Source of the DNA: an uncultured Flavobacteriaceae bacterium
Lineage (GTDB): Bacteria > Bacteroidota > Bacteroidia > Flavobacteriales > Flavobacteriaceae
Direction: 5' to 3'
DNA length: 64,000 bases
Assembly: GCA_905181835.1 (NCBI GenBank)
Contig: CAJIZF010000004.1
Span: 124,001 to 188,000, forward strand
In this document: in pieces, positions 1 to 9,535 of the stretch
How the letters are laid out: every line of letters begins with the position of its first letter
How positions within the stretch are numbered: position 1 is the first letter of the stretch
Position numbers and translations under genes: made by a program
The notes under the pieces: model-generated
Told to the model about the DNA's origin: nothing
Databases searched by the model: none
What the model saw: only the letters and a program-made list of their open reading frames with translations

Positions 1-433
1 ATGGGAGCCATAACCAAAAAATAAAACTATAAAAACTCCCTGTCCAAGTTTGTCGTAAAGCAGTACTTAAGTTATAGTGTTTGGAAGAATGATGAACCAC
101 ATGAGACGCCCAAAAAAATCTATTTTCATGGGAAGTTCTATGAAACCAATAATACGAAAAATCATCTAAAAAAATCAAGATTATAAAACTCCACCAGGTT
201 ATAGGAATCGTAAATACTCGAAAATTTTCATAAACATAATACAGAGCTGCAAAAATAAATAGCTTACTTACAAGGCCAATAAAAACATTTCCTAAGCCCA
301 TTGCTATAGACGAAAAGGCGTCTTTTGCGGTATATGATTTTATGTTTTTAGTAGAGGCAACAAAAAATTCTAGTAGCATTGCTAACACAAAAAAGGGAAT
401 TGCATAAATTATAACAGGTGGAAAGTTTGGCAT
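1..433 (-). CDS. Sterol desaturase / fatty-acid hydroxylase family membrane protein (partial, C-terminus beyond window)
   Basis: The frame reads down from an ATG at 433 and runs off the window start without a stop, so about 144 N-terminal residues are visible. The protein is hydrophobic, with membrane segments near residues 5-22 and 45-65 and around 80-95. These are followed by the histidine boxes HRTSH and HVVHH expected of the di-iron fatty-acid hydroxylase superfamily. Such enzymes hydroxylate or desaturate lipids in the membrane; the substrate cannot be told here. It starts 12 bases after the stop of the TerB/DnaJ gene on the same strand, so the two may be co-transcribed. A second, different family member lies at 44623-45450. 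Confidence 0.85.
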   Translation of the reverse strand, partial: MPNFPPVIIYAIPFFVLAMLLEFFVASTKNIKSYTAKDAFSSIAMGLGNVFIGLVSKLFIFAALYYVYENFRVFTIPITWWSFIILIFLDDFSYYWFHRTSHENRFFWASHVVHHSSKHYNLSTALRQTWTGSFYSFIFWLWLP

Positions 434-445
434 TTTTATTAAATT

Positions 446-1177
446 TTAAAATCCTATTTCTTTTTGAAGCTGTTCATAAGCCTCTTGTACTTTTCTAAAT
501 TTTTGTTCTGCACCTTTTCTGTATACTTCATCCATATGTTGCAACTTATCTGGATGATATTTTTTAACCATGGTTCGGTAGGCTTTTTTAATCTCTGCAG
601 GGGAAGCCGTTTTTTCGACTTCAAGAATCCTATAAGCCCTATCCGGTTTGTTAAAAAACATAGCCTTAATGCTTTCAAAATCTCTTAAGTTAATCGCTAA
701 ATATCCAGCAATTAAGTTAATTTCTTTTACCTCCGGTTCACTTACATGTCCATCAGCATTGGCAATACTAAATAAAAAGTGTAAAATTTGTAAACGAGAT
801 TCATATCTCATTTTACTCCTTAAAAAAGAAGAAATTTTTTGAGCGGATAATTGCTTCTTTTTGATCTCTTCGTTAAATACTTTAAAGATTGCATTTGCAT
901 GTTCCTTTCCATAAGCTTGAACAAAATATTTACGCACAAAATCTAGCTCCTTTTGATTTACAATACCATCAGCCTTAATAACAATAGAGGCTAATGATAA
1001 TAAATTAAGCTCAAATTCAGCCGATGAAACACCTCTCTTGGTTTGTGTGAAAATAGTTCTAGCGCTACTATTTTTTGGATTTACTCTTTCAAAAAAACTA
1101 CCCACCAAAAAACCTAAAACTGCGCCGGGAAATCTAAAAAGAGAATACCCTACTATTGCTGCAACCCATCTAATCAT
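446..1177 (-). CDS. TerB-like / DnaJ domain protein (DjlA-type architecture)
   Basis: A 243-residue protein. Residues 3-25 are hydrophobic and probably form a single N-terminal membrane anchor. Residues about 50-160 resemble the all-helical TerB fold, with acidic ADGI and ADGHV motifs. The C-terminal 65 residues are a J domain with the HPD signature at about 208-210. This order (anchor, TerB, J) matches DjlA-type co-chaperones, which would recruit DnaK to the membrane. The DnaK partner is inferred from the J domain, and no chaperone gene lies nearby. The neighbouring hydroxylase follows after 12 bases. Confidence 0.85.
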   Translation of the reverse strand: MIRWVAAIVGYSLFRFPGAVLGFLVGSFFERVNPKNSSARTIFTQTKRGVSSAEFELNLLSLASIVIKADGIVNQKELDFVRKYFVQAYGKEHANAIFKVFNEEIKKKQLSAQKISSFLRSKMRYESRLQILHFLFSIANADGHVSEPEVKEINLIAGYLAINLRDFESIKAMFFNKPDRAYRILEVEKTASPAEIKKAYRTMVKKYHPDKLQHMDEVYRKGAEQKFRKVQEAYEQLQKEIGF

Positions 1178-1300
1178 AATCTTTTACTAATTACTTTTTT
1201 ACCCTACAAAGATAGCAAACCAAAAAAAATGTACTCTTAAATTCGTTATTAAAGAATTCCCAAAGTTAACTTAAGTTATAAATTAAAATTTTTAATTAGT

Positions 1301-1308
1301 TATCTTTG
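1301..1308 (+). promoter_or_regulatory. Bacteroidota -7 promoter element for the bacilliredoxin gene
   Basis: TATCTTTG matches the Bacteroidota -7 consensus TAnnTTTG and lies about 33 bases before the ATG at 1342. No TTG at the ideal -33 distance was seen. Confidence 0.5.
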
Positions 1309-1341
1309 TGAAATTAATGTTATAATCCAAATCAATAAAAA

Positions 1342-1752
1342 ATGTATCCACCAGAATTAGTAAAACCAATGCGTGAAGACCTTACAAAAGTTGGGTTCAC
1401 AGAATTATATAATGCAGAGGATGTAAATAACACATTAAACAAGCCAGGGACTACTTTAGTAGTAGTAAACTCTGTTTGTGGATGTGCTGCTGCCAATGCT
1501 AGACCGGCTGCTGCAATGTCATTACAGAACAAAAAAAAGCCTGACCAAATAGTAACTGTTTTTGCTGGAGTAGATAAGGAAGCGGTAGATGCTGCTAGGA
1601 AGCATATGATTCCTTTTCCTCCAAGTTCACCTTGTATGGCCTTATTTAAAAATGGAGAACTTGTTCATATGCTTGAACGACACCACATAGAGGGTCGTCC
1701 TGCAGATATGATTTCTGATAATTTAAAGAATGCATACAACGAAGTTTGCTAA
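1342..1752 (+). CDS. BrxA/BrxB family bacilliredoxin
   Basis: A 136-residue protein with the family's CGC active-site motif at about residues 46-48, followed by an Ala/Asn/Pro-rich helix (AAANARPAA). Length and motif fit the YphP/YqiW bacilliredoxins, which remove bacillithiol from oxidised protein cysteines in the cytoplasm. Bacteroidota homologues are widespread, and some of these species make bacillithiol, but no bacillithiol synthesis gene is visible here. It has its own -7 element upstream and a strong hairpin terminator directly after its stop, so it is probably monocistronic. Confidence 0.9.
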   Translation: MYPPELVKPMREDLTKVGFTELYNAEDVNNTLNKPGTTLVVVNSVCGCAAANARPAAAMSLQNKKKPDQIVTVFAGVDKEAVDAARKHMIPFPPSSPCMALFKNGELVHMLERHHIEGRPADMISDNLKNAYNEVC

Positions 1753-1759
1753 AACTAAT

Positions 1760-1781
1760 GCCCGCCGCAGCGGGCTTTTTT
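1760..1781 (+). terminator. Rho-independent terminator after the bacilliredoxin gene
   Basis: GCCCGC / GCGGGC stem with loop CGCA, then a T run. It starts 8 bases after the stop codon and ends just before the next ATG at 1782, which argues against the longer in-frame start at 1746 for the acyltransferase. Confidence 0.85.
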
Positions 1782-2528
1782 ATGAAACAAATTTTCTATA
1801 TTTTAAATTATCCTTTTACCGTTTTATTTTATATAATTTTTGGGTTTTGCTTGGTTTTTTTTCATGGAATTCAATGGATTTGTTTTAATGTTTTTGGATA
1901 TCAAGCTCACAAGAAAAGTGTAGATATTCTGAACTTATTTATTCTACTTTGTTTAAAAGTGTTAGGAACTTCGTTTGAGTTTAAAGCACCTAAAAATATT
2001 CCCAGAAATATTCCTATAATAATTGTATCCAACCATCAAAGTTTATGGGATATTCCACCAATTATTTGGTTCTTGCGAAAACTTCATCCTAAATTTGTCT
2101 CCAAGTTTGAATTAGGAAAAGGAATTCCATCGGTGTCTTACAATTTAAGAAATGGTGGATCCATACTTATAAAGCGTAAAAATGCCAAACAAGCTCTTTC
2201 TGAAATGATTAAATTTTCAGAGTACCTTTCAAAAAATAATAGAAGTGGTGTTATTTTTCCGGAGGGAACTCGAAGCCGAACAGGTGATGCAAAAAGATTT
2301 CAAAGAAAAGGGTTGGAGTTATTATTAAAAAATTTGCCGCAAGCACTAGTGTTACCATTAACCATAAATAACTCCTGGAAATTACAACGTTATGGAATGT
2401 TTCCAATGCCTCTGGGGGTAAAAATAAAATATACGCTACACCCTTTAATGAAAGTTTCAGATTTTGAAATGAATGATTTAATTGATAAAATAGAAATACA
2501 AATTAAATCGAATATTTTACCTAAATGA
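1782..2528 (+). CDS. 1-acyl-sn-glycerol-3-phosphate acyltransferase (PlsC family)
   Basis: A lysophospholipid acyltransferase of about 248 residues. A hydrophobic N-terminus (residues 5-35) is followed by the catalytic NHQSLWD motif (H85, D90) and the substrate-binding FPEGTR motif at about 159-164. It would transfer an acyl chain to lysophosphatidate at the inner membrane during phospholipid synthesis. The open frame extends back to 1746, but that stretch encodes the upstream terminator hairpin, so the ATG at 1782 is preferred. Its stop overlaps the next start by four bases, indicating translational coupling with the HD hydrolase. Confidence 0.9.
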   Translation: MKQIFYILNYPFTVLFYIIFGFCLVFFHGIQWICFNVFGYQAHKKSVDILNLFILLCLKVLGTSFEFKAPKNIPRNIPIIIVSNHQSLWDIPPIIWFLRKLHPKFVSKFELGKGIPSVSYNLRNGGSILIKRKNAKQALSEMIKFSEYLSKNNRSGVIFPEGTRSRTGDAKRFQRKGLELLLKNLPQALVLPLTINNSWKLQRYGMFPMPLGVKIKYTLHPLMKVSDFEMNDLIDKIEIQIKSNILPK

Positions 2529-3178
2529 ATGAAGTAAAAATCATTGATCAAACCATAAAGTTTGTTAAAAAAGAATTGCAGAATGCAGAAGGTGGTCATG
2601 ATTGGTTCCATATTGAACGTGTTTACAGAAATGCTTTATTGATCTCAAAAACTGAAAACGTCGATAGGTTTGTGGTTTCTTTAGGTGCGCTTCTCCATGA
2701 CATTGCAGATGCTAAATTTCATAAAGGAGACGAAACAGTTGGACCAAAAAGAGCAAGAGATTTTCTTATTTCTGAAGGGGTTCAAGACGAAATCATTAGC
2801 CAAGTAATTGCAATTATAAAAAATATTTCATTCAAGGGAGGAAACAAAGAACAGACATTTTTCTCAAAAGAATTAAATGTAGTACAAGACGCAGATAGAC
2901 TAGACGCTATTGGGGCAATAGGTATTGCTCGTTGCTTTAATTATGGAGGTTTTAAAAACCGTAAGTTATATGATCCTAAAGTAAAGCCAAATCTAAAAAT
3001 GACTCCAAAAGAGTATAAAAATTCTACGGCTCCTACTATTAATCATTTTTATGAAAAATTACTATTATTAAAAAACAAAATGAATACCGAAACAGGAAAA
3101 AAAATTGCTCAAAAGCGTCACTATTTTATGGAAGAATTTTTAACGCAATTCTATGGAGAATGGGAAAGCAAATTCTAA
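2525..3178 (+). CDS. HD-domain phosphohydrolase
   Basis: A 217-residue protein with the HD-superfamily metal ligands in order: H29 (in HDWFHIERV), the H58-D59 doublet (LLHDIAD) and a later Asp (QDADRLDA, about 122). Length and pattern resemble the small YedJ/YpgQ group of predicted nucleotide phosphohydrolases; the natural substrate is unknown. The ATG overlaps the stop of the acyltransferase gene (ATGA), so the pair is an operon. It converges with the enoyl-CoA hydratase gene with no gap. Confidence 0.85.
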   Translation: MNEVKIIDQTIKFVKKELQNAEGGHDWFHIERVYRNALLISKTENVDRFVVSLGALLHDIADAKFHKGDETVGPKRARDFLISEGVQDEIISQVIAIIKNISFKGGNKEQTFFSKELNVVQDADRLDAIGAIGIARCFNYGGFKNRKLYDPKVKPNLKMTPKEYKNSTAPTINHFYEKLLLLKNKMNTETGKKIAQKRHYFMEEFLTQFYGEWESKF

Positions 3179-3961
3179 TTATTCTCCTGGAAAATCAGCT
3201 CTTCTTTTTTCTAAAAAGGCAGTAGTTCCTTCACGAAAATCTTCAGTTCCAAAGCATTTCCCAAATTGAGAAACCTCCGCATCGTAGCCATTTTGACCAG
3301 CTGTATATCCCGCATTAATTGCTACAATTGCAGACGATATAGCAATCGATGAATTTCTTGTTATTTTTGAAGCAATTTTTTGAGCCAATAACAACAATTC
3401 TTCTTGAGTGGTAATATGATTTACTAATCCGTAATTAAGTGCGGTTGGAGCATCAATCATACCCGCTGTCATAATCATTTCCATAGCACGCCCTTTTCCC
3501 ACTAATTGTGGTAATCGTTGGGTTCCTCCATATCCTGGAATCACTCCCAGAGATACTTCTGGAAGCCCCATTTTAGCTTGATCACAAGCCACTCTAAAAT
3601 GAGCAGCCATAGCTAATTCTAAACCTCCTCCAAGTGCAAATCCGTTGATAGCCGCAATGACTGGAGTGGATAAATTAGCTATAAAATCAAAAAGTAACGT
3701 TTGTCCTTCTAAAGCTAAGTTTTCAGCTTCTGAAACAGAAAAATGTGCAAATTCACTAATGTCAGCACCAGCAACAAAAGCTTTTTCACCGCTACCCGTA
3801 ATTATAATCACTTTCGTATTACTATTCTCTTCTGCATTTTTAAAAGCTAAATGCAGCTCCTGAATAGTTTCTTTATTTAAAGCATTAAGTTTTGTAGGTC
3901 TATTGATGGTTATTGTTGTTATATTATTTAAAGTTTCTGATAAAATATTATTGAATTTCAT
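3179..3961 (-). CDS. Enoyl-CoA hydratase/isomerase family protein
   Basis: A 260-residue crotonase-fold enzyme. The oxyanion-hole segments AGADI (about 65-69) and NGFALGGG (about 106-113) are present. Both catalytic glutamates of true hydratases are kept: E115 in GGGLELAMA and E135 in LPEVSLG. It should hydrate a trans-2-enoyl-CoA, as in beta-oxidation or short-chain acid breakdown. No other beta-oxidation gene is adjacent, so chain length and pathway remain open. Confidence 0.9.
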   Translation of the reverse strand: MKFNNILSETLNNITTITINRPTKLNALNKETIQELHLAFKNAEENSNTKVIIITGSGEKAFVAGADISEFAHFSVSEAENLALEGQTLLFDFIANLSTPVIAAINGFALGGGLELAMAAHFRVACDQAKMGLPEVSLGVIPGYGGTQRLPQLVGKGRAMEMIMTAGMIDAPTALNYGLVNHITTQEELLLLAQKIASKITRNSSIAISSAIVAINAGYTAGQNGYDAEVSQFGKCFGTEDFREGTTAFLEKRRADFPGE

Positions 3962-4021
3962 AATAGATAATTTTTAGTCTCAATTTAATTAAAGCACAAT
4001 GCAAATTTACAAAATACGCAT

Positions 4022-5479
4022 TTATTCGAGCGGTATTTTTACTGTAAAGGTAGTTCCATCTTCAATGTTTTCTATAAAATTTATATCTCCCCCATACGTT
4101 TCTACAATCTTTTTTACCATGGCTAAGCCTAAGCCCATTCCGCTAGTTTTAGTAGTAAATTTTGGCTCAAAAACCTTCATTTTATTCTCGTCTTTTATTC
4201 CTATTCCATTATCCATTACAGAAATCATTGCAAAGGAACCTTCTTTATAAACATTCACTTTAATATAGGGATTTTCAGGTTGACTTTCGCTAATAGCTTG
4301 AATACTATTTTTTATTAAATTAGTAATTACTCTTATCAATTGAGTTCTATCAAATTTAATAGTGATTTCGTTATTTTCTGAATTGAAATAAATATAGTCT
4401 TCATTGAAAATATCTAAAGTAAGTTTAGTAATCTTCACAATATTGATTGTTTCATCTTGCTGTGCGGGCATTTTTGCATAGGTTGAAAATGCCGATGCAA
4501 TAGAACTCATCGTATCTATTTGCTGTATAAGACTATGGCTATACTCCTTCATTTTATTAAAAATATCTGGATCTGAAGGATCAAATTTTCTTTCAAAACT
4601 CTGAACGGTTAATCGCATGGGAGTTAACGGATTTTTTATTTCATGTGCAACTTGTTTTGCCATCTCTCGCCATGCTGCTTCACGTTCGTTCGAAGCTAAC
4701 TGAGCAGCACTTTTTTCAAGTTCATCAATCATTTCGTTATAAGCTTCTACTAGGGTTGACACCTCTTGTGACTGAAGGGGAATTAATATCTTTTTATTTT
4801 GTTTATCTAGCCTCGTTTCCTTTATAGTATTCGAAATTGAGTTTAGAGAACGGGTGATGTACTTGGATAAAAAATAAGCTAAAATAATCGCAAAGATTAA
4901 CATTAGCACATAAGCAAATCCTAAGCGCCATAAATATTCTTTTAATTCGTAATTTAAAAATTCATCATCTTCAAAATAAGGTAAGTTTAATATAGCAATA
5001 GGTTTAAATTGATGGTCTGTTATGTAGGTAAAAGAAGATTGGTATTCAAATTTATTTTCTATAAACCTCTCAATGAAATGTTTGTCTGTGGATTTTTTTA
5101 AACCGTCAAGTACTTGACTTGAAATTTTAGAATAAATCGTGTCTTTAATAAAGGAGGCTTTTGAAGAAATCAGAATATTCCCTTCGAGATCGTATAAAAA
5201 GAGATCAATTTTATGGATGTCTTTAATCTCGTATATTTTATTTTTAAAAATCAAAGCAATCTTATTAGTCTCTACTACATAGGTGGTGTTTTTGATGACA
5301 TAGTCAATGTTTTCTCGTATGGCCGTTTCTTTTCTAATTAGACGCTCTCGATGATAATCGTTTGTGTTTTCACGATATTGAAAAACCGTTACTACAACAA
5401 TAAGTATAGATGCTCCAATAACTAGGAGTATCATCGATAAAAATATGCGAGATCTTAGAGACCTATTTAAAAAACCCAT
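4022..5479 (-). CDS. Membrane sensor histidine kinase (HAMP, HisKA, HATPase_c)
   Basis: A 485-residue protein. It has a first transmembrane helix at about residues 12-32, an extracytoplasmic sensor region to about 183, a second helix at about 185-207 and a HAMP linker. The phospho-acceptor H279 lies in VAHEIKNPLTP. The ATPase domain has an N box (NLIKNSIQAI), the G1 box DNGIGI and a Gly-rich G2 box. The layout resembles NtrY-like kinases. No response regulator gene is adjacent, so it is an orphan and its partner is unknown. The signal sensed cannot be inferred. Confidence 0.92.
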   Translation of the reverse strand: MGFLNRSLRSRIFLSMILLVIGASILIVVVTVFQYRENTNDYHRERLIRKETAIRENIDYVIKNTTYVVETNKIALIFKNKIYEIKDIHKIDLFLYDLEGNILISSKASFIKDTIYSKISSQVLDGLKKSTDKHFIERFIENKFEYQSSFTYITDHQFKPIAILNLPYFEDDEFLNYELKEYLWRLGFAYVLMLIFAIILAYFLSKYITRSLNSISNTIKETRLDKQNKKILIPLQSQEVSTLVEAYNEMIDELEKSAAQLASNEREAAWREMAKQVAHEIKNPLTPMRLTVQSFERKFDPSDPDIFNKMKEYSHSLIQQIDTMSSIASAFSTYAKMPAQQDETINIVKITKLTLDIFNEDYIYFNSENNEITIKFDRTQLIRVITNLIKNSIQAISESQPENPYIKVNVYKEGSFAMISVMDNGIGIKDENKMKVFEPKFTTKTSGMGLGLAMVKKIVETYGGDINFIENIEDGTTFTVKIPLE

Positions 5480-5533
5480 TTAACTAAATTAGTGTATTTT
5501 TCTATCGTTATTACAAAGGGAATAATTGGTATT

Positions 5534-8500
5534 CTATTCTACTAACAAATAATTTAAATTTAAAGAATTAAATACAGTATTAAATTCTTTAATTTTAGTG
5601 GACACCAGAATATTAAACTTTTCTAATTCCAAATTTATTTTTAAAGTTAATTCATCTTTAACTGCTATATCTTGTTCTGTTGGCGGAAAATCTCCCATTC
5701 CCACCAGACTATTTAAATGTCCTAGTTTGTTTGTTAGTTTAATTGGGAAATTTAAGGGGTCTTGTCCGCTTTTATTTTGTGTTTGATACATTGCCTTTTC
5801 AATTTTAGAAAATTCTTCACTTAATTGTTTAGCCTTTTTATTTAATTCAGCCACGCGATTATCATCTTTATATTGATTTTGAAATGCTAATAATTGACGG
5901 TCAATAGCCCTTATTTTTTTAATAGACTTGTGCGCATTATTAATTGTAAAATTAATGCCTGTTATAAAATCAAACTGTTTTTGCATTCCAATAGTATCTG
6001 ACTCTGAATTTGGATTTGCCAAAATATTAAACTCCTTTTTATAAACTTCGCCATCAATATTCAAAACTACTTTATAGACTCCCGGAACAGCTCGAGGAGC
6101 TTCCAGGCTTGCCCACCATAATATCATCCCATCAAATTTCTCTGCGGATTCTCCTCGAGTGTTCCAAACATAGGTATTTGATCCCTCGATAACTTTAAAA
6201 TTATCGTTTTTATTTCGAGTGTTCAGAGTTTTAATTGTGTCGTTTTTTGAGTTTAAATAACTCAATTTTATTTCTTTGTCGTTTGGGTTTTTAACATAAA
6301 AATGTGTGATAACTCCTGATGGATGGTTAGTCCCTTTTGTTAGTGATGTAGTGAAAGAACCCCCTCGCATTCGATAAGTATCTTTAGGCTTAAATAATAC
6401 ATTTTCTTCTCCTTTTATTTCAGATGCCTGATGAAGAATACTCAAATCATCAAGAATCCATAGGCTTCGTCCCTGTGTTGCAACTACTAAATTATTATTC
6501 TTGACTGCTAAATCTGTTATTGGAACAATTGGTAAATTAAGTTGGAGAGGTTGCCAATAAGATCCTTCGTTATGAGAGTAATAAAGTCCTGTTTCAGTTC
6601 CTGTATATAAAAACCCTTCTTTTTCTGGATCTTCTCTTAAAACTCTGGTGAAATGTTCACTTGGAATTCCGTTAGTGATTTTTTTCCAAGTTTTTCCGTA
6701 ATCTTTAGTTTTGTACAAATAAGGTGTAAAATCCCCTGTTTTATACTTTGTTCCTGCTATATAACAAGTCCCTTCATCGTAATTTGAAGGCTCAATACTA
6801 TTAATCATCATCCAATCTGGCATTCCTTTAGGAGTGACATTCTCCCAGGTTTCACCAGCATCTTTTGAAAGATGTACCAGTCCATCATCTGAGCCTACCC
6901 ATAACAATCCTTCTTTTAAAGGTGATTCTGCTGCTGCAAAAATAGTGCAGTAATATTCTACAGAAGTGTTGTCTTGAGTGATGGGACCACCAGAGGATTT
7001 TAGCTTTGTAGAATCATTTCTTGTAAGGTCTGGACTTATAACTTTCCAACGGTGTCCTTCATTCTCAGAGACATGTACGTGGTTTGAAAAAGTATATAAT
7101 TTTTTAGGATTATGTTTTGAAAAAAACATTGGAAAATTCCATTGAAAACGATATTTCATTTCCTCAGCGCCGTGTCCCATCGGATTGTCTGGCCAAACAC
7201 TTACACTTCGAAGCGTTTTTGTTTGATGATTATATCTTGTTAAAAACCCATCATAACTTCCCCCATACACAATATCGTTGTTCGTTGGGTCGATTGTTAT
7301 ATGTGCGCTTTCACCACCTGCTGTTTCTTCCCAATCATCTTCACTAATACTCCAGTTTTCATTTCTGTGAGAAATTCGTATGGTGGAATTATCTTGTTGT
7401 GCAGCGTAAATTCTATAAGGAAATGCATCGTCTGTGGTAACCCGGTAAAATTGAGCTGTAGGTTGATTGTGATAAGTGCTCCAGGTCTCACCGCCATCAT
7501 AGGTTATTTGGGCACCACCATCGTCACCCATAATCATTCTTTTTGGATTTTCAGGAGCTATCCACAAATCGTGATGGTCTCCATGAGGTGCGTTATGAGT
7601 ACTATAAGTCTTGCCTCCATCAATACTTTTATGATATCTTACGTTTAAGACATAAACCACCTCAACATCTTGAGGGTCTGCATAAATTCTAGAATAATAC
7701 CAAGCTCTTTGCCTTAATTTACGTTCGCTATTTATATAGGTCCAAGTTGATCCTCCATCCATACTTTTATAAACTCCTCCCTTGTCTTTATTTTCGACAA
7801 TTGCCCAAATAACATCGTTATTTACAGGTGAAATAGCCACGCCAATATTTCCTAAAATTCCTTCTGCAAAACCATCGTTTTTCGATATTTCTATCCAATT
7901 TTCACCACTATCAGTACTTTTCCAAAGTGCAGAGCCCTCTCCACCACTACTTAAACTGTAGGGCGTTCTTCTAACATTCCAAGTGGAGGCATATAAAATT
8001 CTTGGATTGGTTGGGTCCATAATTAAATCAACCGCGCCGGCACTTTCATTAACGAACAGCTTTTTAATCCAAGTTTTTCCTCCATCGGTACTTTTATAAA
8101 TTCCTCTTTCCTTGCTAGGCTTATAGATATTTCCTAAAACAGCTGCGTAAACAGTTTGATGGTCTCTTGGATGAATAACAAGTCTAGGAATGTGACGGCT
8201 ATTTTCTAAACCTACAGACTCCCATGATTTCCCTGCGTTTTCTGTTTTCCATACTCCATATCCGGAAGAAACATTCCCTCTAACAGTTGATTCTCCACCT
8301 CCAACATATATTACATTGGAATCATCTTCACTAACAGCTATTGAGCCGATAGAGCCACCAAAAAATCCATCTGAAATATTTTTCCACTGGCGACCACCAT
8401 CTTCTGTTTTCCAAATTCCACCACCTGTTGCTCCAAAATAAAATAGATTGGGTTTGGTAGAAACTCCCGCAACTGCAGCGCTTCTCCCACCACGAAAAGG

Positions 8501-8629
8501 TCCTAAAAGTCGGTATTCTAAAGAACTAAAATAAGTTTCGTTATTAGATTGTGAAAAGGTCGTTTCAGATTGAAATCCGAATATAAAAAAAATAAAAACC
8601 CCAAATAATTTAAAAGATGTTCTACTCAT
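5534..8629 (-). CDS. Secreted BNR/Asp-box beta-propeller protein (sortilin/VPS10-like, 'glycosyl hydrolase' type)
   Basis: A 1031-residue protein with an N-terminal signal peptide (residues about 1-27). At least nine Asp-box (BNR) repeats of the form S-x-D-x-G-x-x-W are visible across residues 70-720, for example TEDGGRQW, STDGGKTW, SMDGGSTW and KDAGETW. These predict one or two large beta-propellers as in sortilin-type and sialidase-like proteins. The C-terminal 250 residues are not propeller and end in a charged helical region. No obvious T9SS sorting tail is present. Many Bacteroidota homologues are labelled glycosyl hydrolase, but no catalytic residues can be assigned, so function is open. 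Confidence 0.8.
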   Translation of the reverse strand: MSRTSFKLFGVFIFFIFGFQSETTFSQSNNETYFSSLEYRLLGPFRGGRSAAVAGVSTKPNLFYFGATGGGIWKTEDGGRQWKNISDGFFGGSIGSIAVSEDDSNVIYVGGGESTVRGNVSSGYGVWKTENAGKSWESVGLENSRHIPRLVIHPRDHQTVYAAVLGNIYKPSKERGIYKSTDGGKTWIKKLFVNESAGAVDLIMDPTNPRILYASTWNVRRTPYSLSSGGEGSALWKSTDSGENWIEISKNDGFAEGILGNIGVAISPVNNDVIWAIVENKDKGGVYKSMDGGSTWTYINSERKLRQRAWYYSRIYADPQDVEVVYVLNVRYHKSIDGGKTYSTHNAPHGDHHDLWIAPENPKRMIMGDDGGAQITYDGGETWSTYHNQPTAQFYRVTTDDAFPYRIYAAQQDNSTIRISHRNENWSISEDDWEETAGGESAHITIDPTNNDIVYGGSYDGFLTRYNHQTKTLRSVSVWPDNPMGHGAEEMKYRFQWNFPMFFSKHNPKKLYTFSNHVHVSENEGHRWKVISPDLTRNDSTKLKSSGGPITQDNTSVEYYCTIFAAAESPLKEGLLWVGSDDGLVHLSKDAGETWENVTPKGMPDWMMINSIEPSNYDEGTCYIAGTKYKTGDFTPYLYKTKDYGKTWKKITNGIPSEHFTRVLREDPEKEGFLYTGTETGLYYSHNEGSYWQPLQLNLPIVPITDLAVKNNNLVVATQGRSLWILDDLSILHQASEIKGEENVLFKPKDTYRMRGGSFTTSLTKGTNHPSGVITHFYVKNPNDKEIKLSYLNSKNDTIKTLNTRNKNDNFKVIEGSNTYVWNTRGESAEKFDGMILWWASLEAPRAVPGVYKVVLNIDGEVYKKEFNILANPNSESDTIGMQKQFDFITGINFTINNAHKSIKKIRAIDRQLLAFQNQYKDDNRVAELNKKAKQLSEEFSKIEKAMYQTQNKSGQDPLNFPIKLTNKLGHLNSLVGMGDFPPTEQDIAVKDELTLKINLELEKFNILVSTKIKEFNTVFNSLNLNYLLVE

Positions 8630-8700
8630 AACTGCAAATAAATTTATTAAATATATGGAATTTTATATCTTCTAAGTAATTTGACACTTCTATCTAAAAA

Positions 8701-9513
8701 CTAAACGTCGTAATCGACGGGCTTGATAATGTTTAAGTCCTTATTCTCATAAGGAATTTTGCCCAAAATATATTCAATAGCTTCAATTCTTGCCTTTGTT
8801 TTTTTATTAGCTCTAATAATTTTCCAGGGAGCAATTGAAGTATTCGTTTTTAAAAACATATTATCCTTATAATCTGTATAATCCTCCCAAAGTTCTAATG
8901 CTTTTTGATCGATCGCACTGAATTTCCATTTTTTGATAGGACTTCCTATGATATCTTTAAATCGTTTTTCTTGTTCATTTTTAGAAATCGAAAAGTATAA
9001 TTTTATTAAACGAATTCCTGATTCAGTAATCATTCTTTCGTAATCATTTACTTGATTCATAAATATTTCATATTCCTCTTGAGTACAAAATTTGTTTACC
9101 GGTTCTACAATTGCTCTGTTATACCAACTTCTATCAAAAAAAACCATCGTTCCTTTCCTCGGTAATAAATTTGTGTAGCGCTGAAAATACCATTGTCCTC
9201 TTTCTTCGTCTGTTGGTTTGGGTAAAGCGACTACTTTAAATTCCCTTGGGTTTAAATGTTCGGTAACTCTGCGAATTGCACCTCCCTTTCCTGCTGCATC
9301 TCTCCCTTCAAAAACAAAGACTATTTTTTCATTATTTTTTTTAACCCACTTTTGAAGCTTTATCAATTCTTCTTGTAATTGTTTTAATCTATTTTCATAA
9401 CGCATATACCTTAAAACCCTACTGATGTTGATCTTATCTTTTAATAACAACATCTTTAATCCCCTTTTTTTATTTAAAAGCTCGATATCTTTCCCTGTAA
9501 ATTTATCCTTCAT
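8701..9513 (-). CDS. ppk2: Polyphosphate kinase 2 family protein (second of a tandem pair)
   Basis: About 270 residues from the preferred ATG at 9513; the open frame reaches back to 9555 into the preceding gene. Walker A GRDAAGKGG lies at about 70-78 and the Walker B-type FFDRSWYNRA follows, both diagnostic of PPK2. These enzymes move phosphate between polyphosphate and nucleotides; whether it favours GDP/ADP or AMP cannot be read with confidence. It follows its paralogue by about 22 bases, so both are one transcription unit. The two proteins are clearly related but differ along their length, so the duplication is old. Confidence 0.88.
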   Translation of the reverse strand: MKDKFTGKDIELLNKKRGLKMLLLKDKINISRVLRYMRYENRLKQLQEELIKLQKWVKKNNEKIVFVFEGRDAAGKGGAIRRVTEHLNPREFKVVALPKPTDEERGQWYFQRYTNLLPRKGTMVFFDRSWYNRAIVEPVNKFCTQEEYEIFMNQVNDYERMITESGIRLIKLYFSISKNEQEKRFKDIIGSPIKKWKFSAIDQKALELWEDYTDYKDNMFLKTNTSIAPWKIIRANKKTKARIEAIEYILGKIPYENKDLNIIKPVDYDV

Positions 9514-9535
9514 TTTTATCAGTTTTTTTTGAGGT

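Noticed and set aside
1746-1781. Start of the PlsC gene at 1746
   Set aside because: The extra residues are encoded by the terminator hairpin of the preceding gene; the ATG at 1782 gives the usual family N-terminus.
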